Assembly: GCA_016648135.1 (NCBI GenBank)
Contig: JADDOH010000293.1
Span: 62,001 to 126,000 of the forward strand
Direction of reading: 5' to 3'
Length of the DNA: 64,000 nt
Origin: Agrypnia vestita
Taxonomy: Eukaryota > Arthropoda > Insecta > Trichoptera > Phryganeidae
Shown here: piece by piece, positions 33,985 to 45,829 of the stretch
How the letters are laid out: each line of letters opens with the position of its first letter
Numbering within the stretch: the first letter of the stretch is position 1
Notes under the pieces: generated by a model
Databases searched by the model: none
Seen by the model: only the letters and a program-made list of their open reading frames with translations
Told to the model about the DNA's origin: nothing
Translations under genes and position numbers: made by a program

Positions 33985-34200
33985 TTAACCTAATTAAGAT
34001 TATAGAAGTCTCACAGAGACGAAGCTATGAATATAAGAAACGTGTATGGAAGTCTTTTTATGCGATGGCCCAGGGCTTCAAACCTGTATGAGCTGGCTTA
34101 AGTGATCACTCTACACAATGCGACTTCGAAAGTTCTATAAATGTTCAAATCTGAGAATCTTTCGTTTATTTGAATAGACTATGCTAGAGATATCTGATTC
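33985..34200 (+). repeat. dispersed TIR repeat E, left half
   Basis: Begins 'tatagaagtctcacagagac', then 'gatggccca' and 'gcttaagtgatcactctaca'. The opening is the terminal repeat of the complete short copy at 61050-61260; related pieces lie at 38080-38240, 45830-45960, 52860-53015 and 53885-54115. Confidence 0.6.
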
Positions 34201-34779
34201 TCATGAACTAGTACGTAAATTTTCGCAGCTGGTAAGCTTAGGCAATCGTATAATATATTTATCTTAATTAATTAATATAATCGTAAAATTTATCTTAATT
34301 AATTAATCATCCTTCTAGAAACAAAATCAGTATATTCTTAGAACATACCTACATATAAAAATATTATTGAAATATAACCTGTATCAATTTTTTTCTTTAG
34401 GCTCGCATTTAAAAATTAAAAAAAGACACTACTTTAGTCAAAAAGGAAGGAAGGACTTAAGTAAAAAGGACTTAAGTCAACCCCTAATATATACTGATGC
34501 ACATGTCTGAGCCTTTATGTCTAAACCTTAAATGTTGTATATTGTATTTAGTACAATATCACTTTCATGATTAGTGCACGTGTACTTATACTCGTGTTTT
34601 CAATTTTTTTATTATTCCTGTGTTTTGGTGTATTATATTTTTACTCTTTTATGCTTTTACGTTTTCAAATTTTTCTATTATTAATGTATTTTGTTGTAGT
34701 ATATCTCTACTCTTTTATATTTTATTTATTGTCTATTTCAACACTGATGTCTAATTCAATTTCTATAATATACACACAT
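34201..34779. other. AT-rich sequence, nothing recognised
   Basis: The 81-codon plus-strand ORF at 34567-34812 is a hydrophobic AT-driven read with no family resemblance. Confidence 0.4.
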
Positions 34780-34866
34780 TATATGTTGTTGTATTATTAT
34801 TATTATGTATAAATGAATAGTAGGTAAAGGGCTATTTAGCCGTGTATATTAAACAAATAAATAAAT
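34780..34866 (+). repeat. LINE-like 3' terminus with (AAAT)n tail
   Basis: The hairpin GGCT-attt-AGCC is followed by an (AAAT)n tail, the arrangement often seen at LINE 3' ends. No coding remnant is attached. Confidence 0.4.
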
Positions 34867-35044
34867 AAAATAAAAAATTTAAATTGTTGGAATAATTAAA
34901 TCAGCATAAATGAATGGATCCAAATAATGAAGATTGTAAGCTAAGACGAGGGGAGTTAACGAGACTACCATTAATACAGAGTACGTCGAAAACAAAGTAG
35001 GAAATTTAACGAAATGCCTCGGCAATCTACGGATGAAAGTCCTT

Positions 35045-35389
35045 TCATATTATTTTACCCAGACTACGAATTGTGTAGAGTAAATACCTGGGAGTTCCAT
35101 TCACTGTCTGGCTTGTGTACATCACCGGTAACGTGTACATTATTCTCGTTTTTGATGCTCGCGATGATTCGGTAAATTTTCTATTAATATTTCGGCGAAA
35201 CGTTTTCACCAGGCTGAACGCGGAGAAAATCCTGGAGTACCCACTGCGAACGCTTCCACCATAGCACACCGGCAGTTGTGAAGGCGCGCACAAACCGTGA
35301 GCCGGCATTATCGCGCGTTCCGCATCATTTATTTCATTCTGCTGCCTACATAACCTGGTCTCATCTCCGCCTACATATTTAGGAAACAT
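35045..35389 (-). other. unrecognised 114-codon ORF
   Basis: A true ATG start (35387-35389) and 114 open codons sit in sequence that is richer in GC than its neighbours. The predicted product is basic and Ser/Arg-rich in the middle, with no motif, signal peptide or membrane segment that I recognise. It could be part of an unknown element or an accident of composition. Confidence 0.25.
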
Positions 35390-35744
35390 TTGTATGCAAA
35401 TAATAATTATTAATACCGCTTCCGAAACTAAGTAGGTAAGTTGATGAATATTTATAGTATGTACCTACAAATGAGAGATGTATCAAAACTATTCCTTTCT
35501 GCTTAGCATTTCTTAACATTTTGTTCTGCTGCTGGATTAGTATTCTAATTTTATTTGTAAGCGTTTACATATTACATATTATAATTCAAAAGATAATCTA
35601 ATAATATCTTACAAACATAATCCGCAACGGTACAAAGGATGAAAAAGGCAATGAATTGTCTTTTTACAGTTAAAATACGTTTAAATTATTTTAAATGTAT
35701 TCAAATTTTTCAAGTACTGGATTTTATCCTAAAGGCGATATCAT
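35390..35744. other. AT-rich sequence, nothing recognised
   Basis: No signal seen. Confidence 0.5.
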
Positions 35745-36110
35745 TAATTAAGATATTAAATATGGCTCGTACTGCTGGCTTAAGTGATCACTTTACACAA
35801 TGTAACGTTCACGATTTCACCCATGATAGACTACCACATTTATCGAATTTTTGGTTTTTGTGTTTGTGCTTAATTTACACACCTTTTTTCATATATGAGT
35901 TGTATTTTTATTACCACCCTGAGTGGTTGAAAATTTGTCATTCCCATAAACCAGTAGAGAGGTAGCCGTTGGTAATGAGATATCTATATTTTTTATTGGA
36001 GTTTTTGGAATAATATGATAAAAAATGGGGAAAAAGATGAGATATACGAATATATTTTATTTCGATTTGTTACGTATCTAGATATACCATATTTTATTCA
36101 TCTATTTATT
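35745..36110 (+). repeat. repeat E/F segment
   Basis: 'ggcttaagtgatcactttacac', 'tcacccatgataga' and 'gtcattcccataaacca' link it to repeat E. From about 35975 ('gatatctatattttttatt') it runs parallel to 39495-39715 (repeat F), through 'gatgagatat' and 'gatataccatatttt'. Confidence 0.55.
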
Positions 36111-36180
36111 TATTTATTTTTATTTATTTATTTATTTAATGTTTATGGAAGACCAACAGCACAAAAAAAAAATCATAGAA
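36105..36180 (-). repeat. LINE-like 3' tail inserted in repeat F
   Basis: A (TTTA)n run followed by 'ggaagaccaacagcac' reads on the minus strand as a 3' untranslated end plus (AAAT)n tail. Repeat F resumes after 36400 ('aacggtta.c.tgacgggag'). Confidence 0.45.
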
Positions 36181-36224
36181 AACATTGATACAATAGAGAT
36201 GGCCAATTACAGGTCTCCACATTT

Positions 36225-36401
36225 AGAAATATGTCAGTAATGATAAATATTTATGATATACTAAGGCATATTAATTATATAGAAAGAAAGAATAAAAAAT
36301 TTAAACAAACAGAAATATGTCATATAGAAATATGTCAGTAATGATAAATATTTATGATATACTAAGGCATATTAATTATATAGAAAGAAAGAATAAAAAA
36401 T
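36225..36401 (+). repeat. 76-bp duplication, 101-bp period
   Basis: 36225-36301 and 36326-36401 are essentially identical, including 'atgtcagtaatgataaata' and 'aggcatattaattata'. Recent local duplication. Confidence 0.9.
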
Positions 36402-37344
36402 CTATCTATAACGGTTATCTTGACGGGAGAAAATCAATCATTCAATATCATTTGATTTAATATGCCTGTACTTCATTTTTTTCTGTATATATTCTTATAA
36501 TTATCAAAAAAATCATATTTTCAATAGAAAAAAGGACATTACTATTTTTACTAAGTTTTTGTACATTTACTATAAATACAATCTATTTGGTGAATGAGTT
36601 TGTAATAATTTGATAATTTAAAATACATCATCATCACTCGTCAATCCTTTGTCAAACATTGTCATGTCACCCCCACTGTTCGGATAATTCACGTACCCAA
36701 TGAGATTTCCTGCACCCTGCGGGCTGTTTTTTGTCCCTTTGATATCATTCAAGAAAATTATTTATCCACCGTCTTGAATTATGGCCTGTCTAATGCCATT
36801 TACGTTTTTTTAGCAATGAAAATGATATCCTTCACCTTTTTCTGCGCTTTTTACCACTCTGTTTTTTTGGATCTTATCTAATGTTCCAGTCAAACGTAAT
36901 AAATAATACCTCTTAAAAAGTTATTTTTGCGGTTCTCACCGACTGACTTCAAAATAAATTACGATAGCTGTGTGTTTACGTAACATATATAAAATAATTG
37001 TATACTCTTATAAATTATTGATGGATTTAATATTGTAGAGATTATTCATAATAATCAATAAAATGGATGTAAAACATAAACTTTGTTATCACTATTTGAG
37101 TTTTATTATATTTTATATTTTACTACTTGAGTTTAATTATTTTATTGAAGTATTTTTACTTCAACGTCCATAGTATAGTATATACTTATATTTGTACATA
37201 TGTACCGGCATATAACTGTAACTGCATAGGTATAGTAACATGTAGAAATTTTGATAAGGTAGGTACATTACAAATAATTATGCTTACATAGTATGAAGTT
37301 TTTTTAAATAGCGAATCAAACACGGAATATCTGTTGTATCAGTA
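36402..37344. other. AT-rich sequence; end of repeat F, then nothing recognised
   Basis: 36402-36500 is the distal part of repeat F, comparable with 39660-39715 plus 40316-40345. No gene follows. Confidence 0.4.
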
Positions 37345-37435
37345 TACTTAATATTTTCAAATTAAGCTAAAATGCTTGGGCTATGAAAATAGGACTACCT
37401 TCATGATGTCCTGAAATGAGGCTCGAACCACCTAT
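37345..37435 (-). mobile_element. SINE-A, diverged fragment
   Basis: 'attttcaaa.taagct', 'ctatgaaaataggacta' and 'gaggctcgaacca' (B box on the minus strand) match the SINE-A body in order. Confidence 0.65.
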
Positions 37436-38079
37436 TTGTACTACTATATTGAAGTATTTTTGCATTTAGAAAACCATCCAAAAGGTACCATTAGTTGTTT
37501 CTTGTATTTTCTTCTTGTATTCTGAAACTCTGCGTGGAGTTGTAATAAACCTGATTCTTATACCTTCCAAACTTGTTGGTTTTGATCGTGACATTCGAAT
37601 GCTGCTTTTCTGGACTTTACAATAAATATAGAACAAATGCATACATACGTGAGAATTAATACAAAAGTATTATTTTGAATTCAGAATATTTTGAGTTTGT
37701 TCAAATCTTTCAGAACAGTGCTGGATTTATGTCACAGAGACATTATTAATCAATTAGTGTATATTATAGATATCTCAATTGAATTGTAAATACTGGTAAA
37801 AAAGGAATTTAACAAAAATTGGAAATAATATTTCCTGGCGTATCCTAGTGTAATGCAAGTATTCGGATGAATTTCATTACACACAATAAAGTATATTGCT
37901 CCCAAAATTCCGTAATCAATGTAGATTTTCTCATTAGCGACATCTGTGGGGATTTAGGGGAATGAAAATGGCTTTGTACAGGCCGCATGGAAAAAGCGCT
38001 TACAACTCATATATGAAAGCTTTTCACGCAATTTGAACATATATACAACTTTCAAAAAATGAATAAGCATGGTATATTC
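37436..38079. other. AT-rich sequence, nothing recognised
   Basis: No signal seen. Confidence 0.45.
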
Positions 38080-38240
38080 TATCATGGGTGGAAATGGCGA
38101 ATGTTACAATTGTGTAAAGTGATCACTTAAGCCAACCATAAAAAGACAGGTCATAAGTCCTGTTACACCCAAATGACTTCTATACCTACTTTCCCATAAT
38201 TAATACAGTTTCGTCTCTGTGAGATATCTATAATATACAC
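38080..38240 (-). repeat. dispersed TIR repeat E, one end
   Basis: 'tctatcatgggtgga', 'gtgatcacttaagcca' and the terminal 'ttcgtctctgtgaga' mirror 33985-34200. Confidence 0.6.
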
Positions 38241-39494
38241 TAAGTATTATTTTGTTTGTGCTCCGCGTGTATTGTAAATTGTAAACTCAACGCACGTATA
38301 CAAGAAACTATCGGACGTCTCACTCAATTGACTATCTTACTCAATCGCGTTCCCCCGAAAGAATTATGTGTTGAAAATTTCTTTCAGTATATTTTCTCTA
38401 CTATAAGTATAAAATAATATTTTAATGTGTAAGAATTTTGAAAAGTAATTAATAGATTACAGAACACATCTAAAATTTAATAAAATAATGTTCAAAATAA
38501 ACATCGCTGTTATTCAGCAAAAAGTAATTGCAATTAGAAAAAAAAAACATAGTTGTTAAAATAAAACTATCAACATCAACAAAAGTCTCTTGGATGTTGT
38601 CAGATTTTCATGAAACGTGTTTAAATGTGTATTAACTGTACTCATCCAAGTCTATGAAGCCTAAGAATGGCGAGTGAAAGTGGCAGTTTGTTCTCAGATT
38701 TTCTTAGCGTACAAATCAAAATCATCAGTCAAAATATCTCTTCAACATTTTGACATGGGGATCCTTAGAAGTTGTTGAGCATAAAGAGCAGGGCAGACCA
38801 TAAGGGAATTAATGATTTTGTAAAGAAATATAATATTAATAAGTCTTTTATTTTTTTTTTCCTTCTATCCTATCAAATAAGCATAATATTAATTTTTTCA
38901 TTGGCAAGTTGTAATTATTTATTTCAATGGATATATTACTTAATTTGAGGATTAGCCAAGTGAACGGGAAAATCGACTTATAGGCTTACATCCAATATAT
39001 AAAATATATTTAAAGTAAGCCGTTACATATGAGTATGTATCGTTAAAAATAAATGTAAGTATGAAGATAATTTATAAAATAAATTTTCTCAGACAACACA
39101 TCATTAAGATGTTTGCTAAGAGTAATTTCAATTGACAAAATGCGGCATGATGTATGCAATACGATCCCAATTAAGCGAAATTCCATCTTGACAAAATTTT
39201 CTAAAGGTCTTTCTAACTTAATTTATTGCGTGTGTAAAATTAATTACATTTTTGAAAACGTGTGTAAATTTAAAAAAAAAAAGTTTGTGTTGTAAAAAAG
39301 TTTTCCTTTAAGGAATTTCGGAAATTCAAAACATCAGCATAACTATTCGTGTTCTATTTTTAACAATTAAGTAAAAAATGAAAAACTCCACAGCTGGTGA
39401 TGGAAGTGACGTTATAAGCTGTAAGGATTTTTTTTATTTTTTTCTATTCTGTTCCTGTGAATATCGTAATTTTTCAGATTGTTGATGAGATTTG
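38241..39494. other. AT-rich sequence, nothing recognised
   Basis: Only short chance ORFs, for example 39113-39295. Confidence 0.45.
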
Positions 39495-39819
39495 TAGAGA
39501 TATCTATATTTTTTTTATTAAGGTTTTGAAACAATATGATAAAAATTATGTTAGATGGGTAAATTGTGTAAAAAGATGAGATATTTTATTTTTATAGAGT
39601 GTATTTTATTTTAATCTGTTATGTACATAGATATACCATATTTATTTATCATAACGTCTATATCACATAACGGTTAAGGTGACGGGAGATCAGCAATGAA
39701 TAATATCTTTTTTTTTTTCAATTATTTCAGCAACATTGTAGATTGACATTTAAAAAAAAATTGATTGTATTATTTGTATATTATCTACTTCTTTTAAATG
39801 AGTAATTCCACCAAAATTT

Positions 39820-40100
39820 TTCGGTTAAAATTGGAAAAAACGCTCAAAATTTCAATGTAAGGGTTAAAGAACATTTAAGATGTCTGAATAATCATGGTAT
39901 ATCTGAATTTTTAAATCATTTATTAGAAAATGATCACAGTTTTGATAAAAATTAAGGACTTTCTATTTTACACATAAATAATTTTGGTCCGAAATTGAAT
40001 AATTTAGAATCATTAGAAGTTAGTAAATTATGTAATAGTAAATAGAATATTATTAATAATCAATTTAATTTGACTGCTTGTCCAATTCTAAAATATTTTC
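39820..40100 (+). pseudogene. Penelope-like endonuclease, C-terminal remnant
   Basis: The plus strand encodes a degenerate stretch containing NVRVKEHLRCLNN, LLENDHSFDKN, GLSILHINNFGPKL and NNLESLEV. This parallels the region after YIG in the 15.1-kb copy (ETRVKEHIKAL, LIEFDHTFD, NNLEILEI). Stops at about 39952 and 40042 and loss of the GIY part show it is dead. Confidence 0.75.
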
Positions 40101-40199
40101 CAATAATTACGAGTAATCGAGAACATCAGTAATAATATTTATAAATAATTTTTCAAATAATTTAGAAAAACAGGAAACAAAAGACATTTCTTTATGATA

Positions 40200-40255
40200 A
40201 TTTGACAGTTATACAACACCCTGACGATGAAAAGGTTTTTCTGAAACATGTTGGT
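40200..40255 (+). ncRNA. hammerhead ribozyme motif
   Basis: CTGACGA, stem II GAAAA/TTTTC, GAAA and the self-complementary ACATGT are all present; U occupies the cleavage position. CACC before and GGTG after pair as stem I. A U.U mismatch closes the base of stem II, so efficiency is uncertain. Confidence 0.65.
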
Positions 40256-40345
40256 GGAATTACTCATATAAAAGAAGTAGATAATATACAAATAATATAA
40301 TCAATATTTTTTTAATATCATTTATATATTCCTGTACTTATTATT

Positions 40346-41496
40346 ATACATTATTACACAATTCGTAACATCATTTATACAATGTGTTGACTTTATAATT
40401 AACCTAGAAACCTGAGAAATGAAATAATTTGTGAAAATATCATACCGCCCGAGCACACGGCTCGATAGTTTCTGCAACGTGAGATAATTTTTTTTTATTT
40501 TTATTATTTTTTTTTATTTTTTATTATATACAAAAAATATTTATATTTATAATTAAGATGTAATGTTCCAAATATTGTAGTGTTAAATAATGCAAAAAAA
40601 TAATTAAAAAAGATATCAAGATGTCTCACGGAGATGAAGTTATTTTATATGAGAAATGGCCAATATGGCCAATATTGCGGTTAGTGAGTTTTACACCTAA
40701 AAGGACAATATGAGGTAATAATGTATCTCGCTTTCCTTTATTCAATACAAATTACGCTATTGTCGTATATAGTTGAAAGTTGTCATTCCCGTGAAACAGT
40801 TTAGGTATAGATATCGCCGCTGGCAATGAAACTTCTATATAAATATATATATATATATATTCGGATTTAAAAATTTTTGTTAAAAAATATATATTTACAT
40901 AAGACCCCCTCCTCCCTAATGTACGCTTATATACGCTTTACTTCTTATACCTTATTAAATATTTTTTTTATTTTTCTGCAGTCTCTTTTGTGTTGCTAGA
41001 AATTTAGATTTTAACAAGATGCAAGGGTCAATTTTAAGTAAGCTCTCTTGGTAGTCACTAACAAAATTAGATGCCATAGACACCCCGAGTCTGGCCCTCG
41101 CCGCTTCCGCGAAGAGGAAAATTCCACCGTGAGATTGCAACTTTACGACTTTATTTCCGAAGTATTTCCCCATTAAATACAAAGTTTGAGACGTGGAATC
41201 GCGTTAAGGAATTACTCGCTTCTGAACGCTCGCAGAACATTCAGCACATGACAGAAACTTTACATACGGCTTCATACTACAGGCGCGTCGGTAGAGATTG
41301 TGGATTTGTGTACTCCGCCCCGTGTGTGGCTCACGGTGAATGTTGCAAATGAGGCGTGTAAAAGCAAAGGCAGGAATATCTCACTAAGGTGTTTCTGAGA
41401 TAAAACGAAAAACTTGTCACTACATATATCATGTAGAATATATAATAATTAATAATTCTTCGTTTTTTAATCAATTAATTAATAATTATTCAATGC
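40346..41496. other. AT-rich sequence with a repeat E trace and a GC-elevated patch
   Basis: 40617-40700 and 40780-40830 contain traces of repeat E (tctcacggagatgaag; gtcattcccgtgaaaca). About 41085-41370 is richer in GC without a recognisable product; the 75-codon minus ORF at 40955-41182 is unassigned. Confidence 0.35.
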
Positions 41497-42027
41497 TGTC
41501 ACATGTCGTGCCTGCGAGAAGAGAAATGAAAATATAGGAAATTAAGTATCAATTTATTAATTAATTATTTAATGCTCAAAGTCACTTAACACGAATCAAA
41601 CTTAACTCTATTCCTCAAATCACACTATTTCGTCTATGAAATGTTTATTATTACTGGGTAATACATAGGTATTCATCGCATATTAATTTGCAATAGAAGT
41701 CCCACTGGTTTATTTCGCCGCTTAGATACTCCGCTCGATTATCTAACGACTGGCCACCTTAGCCGTCGCTTTGCGGCTGACTTTGTACTGAACGAACTGT
41801 CAAAACACGACGCGACTCTCGCGCCACGGCGTAGTCTTGGTATTTACATCGAAAAGCTGGTATTTTCGACATTCCAGATTATTCTTATGTTAGAGGAAGG
41901 TTCTCGTCGCTTCTAGGCTGTTCTGGTCGTTTATAGACGTTTTTAGACCTTTTCCATAGGTTGTGGATAATCGTAGACCATTAAAAATCCTGCGATAGTA
42001 TAGTGACGTATTGCAAGGGATTCGACA
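41497..42027 (-). mobile_element. solo LTR of an LTR retrotransposon
   Basis: 531 bp with TG/CA ends (TGTCACATG at the left, TTCGACA at the right on the plus strand). On the minus strand it runs through an upstream promoter region, a GC-rich R-like part, 'gaaataaacc', an AT-rich 'taattaattaataaat' block and a GACA end, parallel to 13900-14376. The 4-bp flanks are atgc and gtgc, nearly a target duplication. No internal region is attached. Confidence 0.7.
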
Positions 42028-42439
42028 GTGCGCTATTCTTTTTGCATGTCACTCCAAATATTAATTTTTTTATATTTAATCCGCCTTTACAGGTAATATT
42101 ATTAATTATTTTATTAATGCAGTAAATTCTCAATAAAAGTTGCGTCACCATTTATTTGTAAAACATTTTTCATTATAGACGCCCTACACCCTCGCTTTGT
42201 GTTTCACTTATCAAATGGTGCTTTTTATGTCCAATATTCTTGATTGATACTCCACCTAATGACTCTTGAAACTCGATTTCATTAATTAAAATTATGCGCA
42301 AAATATTTACCTCTAAAAAGAAAATTGATTAATGAAATAAACACCAAAACCTTTTCAAAGTGTACCGGAAGGAATGACAAGAAACAAGTAAACATGAGCC
42401 CAAATATTGGAGCAATTCTAAACCGCTCTCCCTGACAGC
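42028..42439. other. AT-rich sequence, nothing recognised
   Basis: No signal seen. Confidence 0.5.
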
Positions 42440-42908
42440 ATATTGAACATAGGGTCTGAATTAAAGAAAGACTGAAGAATTACCAGAAATAGAAATCCAG
42501 GAAATAGAAAATGCCTCAAAGCAAATGAAAAATAATAAAGCTCCGGTACAGATCAAATAACAAGCGATATGCTTAAACTATGGGAAATTAATGTTTAATT
42601 TAATGTTTAATGTTTATTCAATGTTCAATGTTACAAATGTTTACAGTGTTTACAAAATTTAATGAAGCTTTTTTCATTGTTGTTGAGTGTCTTGGCAGCA
42701 AGTAAACACTAAATTGATTTGACGCCCTGCCTGCTACACTAGTAATTTACTGTATTATAGCAGACAGTGCTCTTCCAGTAGTATAATGTTCAAGAATATT
42801 TATTATTTATATAACATTTGTGAATAAATCTTATTGCCAATTAAAATTAAGTAATAGTAATAATTAAATGTTTACAATTTAATAATGGTGTTAATTAATT
42901 ATATTATA

Positions 42909-43241
42909 GACAAAGGAAAAAAAATGATCTGAATAGGATATTATAAAATAAAATAAAACAATTAAAAGTATTTAAAAAGATGACAGTAACAGTAAGACAG
43001 TAAGTGAAAAAAATGATCTGAATAGGATATTAATAAAATAAAATAAAATAAAACAATTAAAAGTATTTAAAAAGATGACAGTAACAGTAAGACAGTAAGT
43101 GAAAAAAATGATCTGAATAGGATATTAATAAAATAAAATAAAATAAAACAAATTAAAAGTATTTAAAAAGATGACAGTAACAGTAAGACAGTAAGTGAAA
43201 AAAATGATCTGAATAGGATATTAATAAAATAAAATAAAATT
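42909..43241 (+). repeat. tandem repeat inside the RTE LINE, about 95-bp unit
   Basis: 'atgatctgaataggatatta' recurs at 42924, 43013, 43108 and 43204, each followed by (AAAAT)n and then, in the first three, 'gacagtaacagtaagacag'. The array lies exactly between two reverse transcriptase pieces of the LINE. Confidence 0.9.
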
Positions 43242-43699
43242 AAGTTGATAGAAGCCATAAAAATACTATTAGATAAATGTCTAGCAGAAGAAAAAATACC
43301 TTATGATTGCCAAAACGCGGAAATAAAAATAGTATTTAAAAAAGAAAACAGCGATAATCTAGAAAACTATCGACCCATAAGTTTGATTTATAAATTATAA
43401 TTCTTTATAAATTTTTAACAATGATCATGACGAATCGCCTTACACTAAAATTTGATCACTATCAATCTGTAGAGCAAGCCGGTTTCCGCAAAAGTTTTGG
43501 AACCAGAGACCACTTTCAAACTCTGAGATTGCTCTGAGAGAAAACAACATAATATAAAATACCTGTACACTTGGCTTTTATTGACTATCAAAAAGCATTT
43601 GACTCAGTTGAAAGGTGGGCAATCATCGAAGCACTTCAAAACATAAGAATAGATTCAAGATATATACGATAAGTAAACTTTATATATAAAAATGCAACT

Positions 43700-44085
43700 A
43701 TGAGTGTTATAATTTATGTAAATATTAAGATTTTCGCGGGTAAAAGATGAAGGATTATTTTCTAGGATAACCCGCGTATTGTAGTCTTGAGAAAGACTGT
43801 TATTATGTACCCAACGTTTCGGACAGATAGCACTGGCCATTTTCAATGGGATTTTTCGCCTTGTGTACCGATTTCTGTTTTGAATTGAATTGTGGCAAGC
43901 TCACCCGTTCACTCCAGAAGTCGAGATCAAGTTGAAGCCTAATGCAAGGCTAATTGCTGAATTTACTTTGCGACCTGGTAATTCTTCTATTGTTGTTGGA
44001 AATTTCGTTATTGTTAGTTATATTAATATGTTCATTTACTGCGTCTGTACTTGGAATCGGATTATTGGGGGTCGATTTTGAAAAG
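43700..44085 (-). mobile_element. Penelope-like or unknown insertion in the RTE LINE
   Basis: The segment separates LINE pieces and contains the hammerhead-like motif. It also has a 7-bp inverted pair CGCGGGT/ACCCGCG around 43737-43787 and a short TA run at its right edge. Orientation follows the hammerhead. The element type is inferred. Confidence 0.4.
43800..43860 (-). ncRNA. degenerate hammerhead-like motif
   Basis: On the minus strand a stem II (GGCCAG with CTGTCC around TGCTAT), GAAAC and the palindromic ACGT followed by T line up with the 4474 motif. The CTGANGA box reads TTGAAAA, so it cannot be active. Confidence 0.45.
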
Positions 44086-44655
44086 AATTATATATATATA
44101 TATACCTGGTACACAAGATAAAAATGAACAAAGAAAACCAAATAGCAGAATTGCCAAGACGAATAGGAATGAGCTGGGCTGCTTTTGGCAAACTCAAATA
44201 TATTTTCGAGAGCAAAGAAATCCCAATTAGGAAGCCTTTGAATCGTGCATACTGTTAGTGATGACGTATGGAGACAATGTCCCTTACAAAGAAAAGTGTA
44301 GAAAAGCTCAAATGCACGCAACGATCCATGGAGAGATCCATGCTTGGAGTAAGCCTAAGGGATTAAAAATGATGAAATTATGCAAAGAACCAAAGTGGTG
44401 AATATCATGGATCATGTAGCGTAGCTAAAATGGCAATGGGCAGGGCACGTTGCAAGGCAGCATGCTCCCAGAGTTTTGAAGTGGAGACTTTGGGGGAATA
44501 AAAGAGGCGTCGGAATACCTCAAAAGAGATAGGCCGACGATATGACCGCTGTGGGGGGAAAGAAATGGCTACATTAAACAAATAACAAGGAAGGATGGAA
44601 GGGTATGGAAGAGGCCTATATCCGGCAGCGGAGACATGAAGGCTGAAGAAGAAGA

Positions 44656-45829
44656 AGATTCATAATTGAATCTTTAACAGAATATTGAATCAACGATTTA
44701 TAAATATCTGCTGTAATTTTTTACATACACGTATTTTCGGTGACAATACGTGAATCAATTCACTACTTAATTATAAAAAATACATTTTCAGACAAAAAAA
44801 ATTTGGCTCCCTCTCCGAATTTTAAAGCTTGGGCGCTTTCTTTCCATCAACAACACAATTCTGTAATCTAAATCAATATCGCAAGTGCCCACCTTTTTTG
44901 GAGAGTTAGGCAAATAATTTATGGCCGACTAAAGTATATAAATGTAAATTAATTTTCTTAAGTGAGATTTTATTAAAACAAATTATATAAGTCAACTCGA
45001 AAAAAATAGAAAAGAAATCTGTCAAAAAACTTTCATAATCTGAGAAACTGCAATTTCCAATTTTACCATGATAAAATGAAGTTTTGTATTTAGGACATGA
45101 ATTTTAAGCCGAAAATTTGAAGAAAATTAGAAGGTTTTAAAAGGTATAGAAATAAATTACAAAGTATATTTGTTAGTTTTTACGAAGTATATTTATTTAT
45201 ATATTATTTTACGAAATATATTTATTGGAGAAGATTTTTAAAATTAGTTTATATTTATTTTGACTTACAAATAAGTGGGATTTTCACTTAAAAATTATAT
45301 AGTTAAATATTTTTAATATGTTTCAATTACTTTTTATCCTGTCCTGAAATTTCCTCTTCAGTAATCTCTGATTTTAAATGGCCGGTCTCCTGCATTAAAT
45401 ATCATGCTGTGTTTGAAATCCGACATTTCTTTTATTAGAGATTCTTTGAAAATTGCACAACCACCAGAGCAACTCTGTTATGATCTAATTTATTTCACGT
45501 TCATCTTAAGCTAATATTTTTGATTAGAAATCTTATATTTTCTTCGGTTTTTTATTTGTTATTCTATAATATTACATTTTCACAGACTTATTTACGCGTA
45601 TCTCCGAATAAATTATTCTTCGGGGCTTCCTTTGTCTTGCTAGTGCGCATAATAAAAAATCCGAAACAAAGAAATTAATTAATTATATACGACCTTAATA
45701 ATAAATTTCATCAAATTCAAGTAAAAAAATACATAAAGAACTTTCAATGTTTGATAAAATCATACAGTAAAAAACGAATTTGTAATTGGATAATATACTT
45801 ATCTATTTTCTAAGAATACTGTTACTGGA
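44656..45829. other. AT-rich sequence, nothing recognised
   Basis: No signal seen. Confidence 0.45.

Larger units (their letters stand above)
39740..40318 (+). mobile_element. truncated Penelope-like element with inverted terminal arms
   Basis: Left arm 39745-39820 and right arm 40249-40318 are inverted copies. About 54 bp match with two differences, including 'gtagataatatacaaata' on the right. Between them lie the C-terminal part of a GIY-YIG endonuclease (plus strand) and a hammerhead motif. The protein differs from that at 15.1 kb, so this is another family. The layout, an inverted 3' terminus joined to a 5'-truncated body, is the same as at 10.3 kb. Confidence 0.8.
39495..40345 (+). repeat. 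repeat F copy, split by a Penelope insertion
   Basis: 39495-39715 follows 35975-36110 and 36400-36430. The continuation ('aatatcattta', 'tgcctgtactt' in the other copy) resumes only at about 40316. The roughly 600 bp between are the Penelope element. 'aatatc' occurs at both junctions and may be part of a target duplication. Confidence 0.55.
42440..44655 (+). mobile_element. RTE-type LINE, interrupted and degenerate
   Basis: Three separated pieces form one element. 42470-42600 encodes the reverse transcriptase start (EIENASKQMKNNKAP, SDMLKL). 43245-43690 has the core (LDKCLAEEKIP, NYRPISLIYKL, EQAGFRKSFGTRDHFQTLR, DYQKAFDS). 44105-44655 has the C-terminus (LPRRIGMSWAAFGKL, LKWQWAGHVAR) and a GAA-rich end. 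The first gap holds filler and a tandem array, the second a Penelope-like segment. Stops and frameshifts are frequent. The 3' end is almost the same as at 13.6 kb. Confidence 0.82.

Noticed and set aside
33985..38240. A single 4.2-kb transposon bounded by inverted repeat E ends
   Set aside because: A complete 211-bp copy at 61050-61260 and many half copies suggest separate short insertions. No coding sequence lies between.
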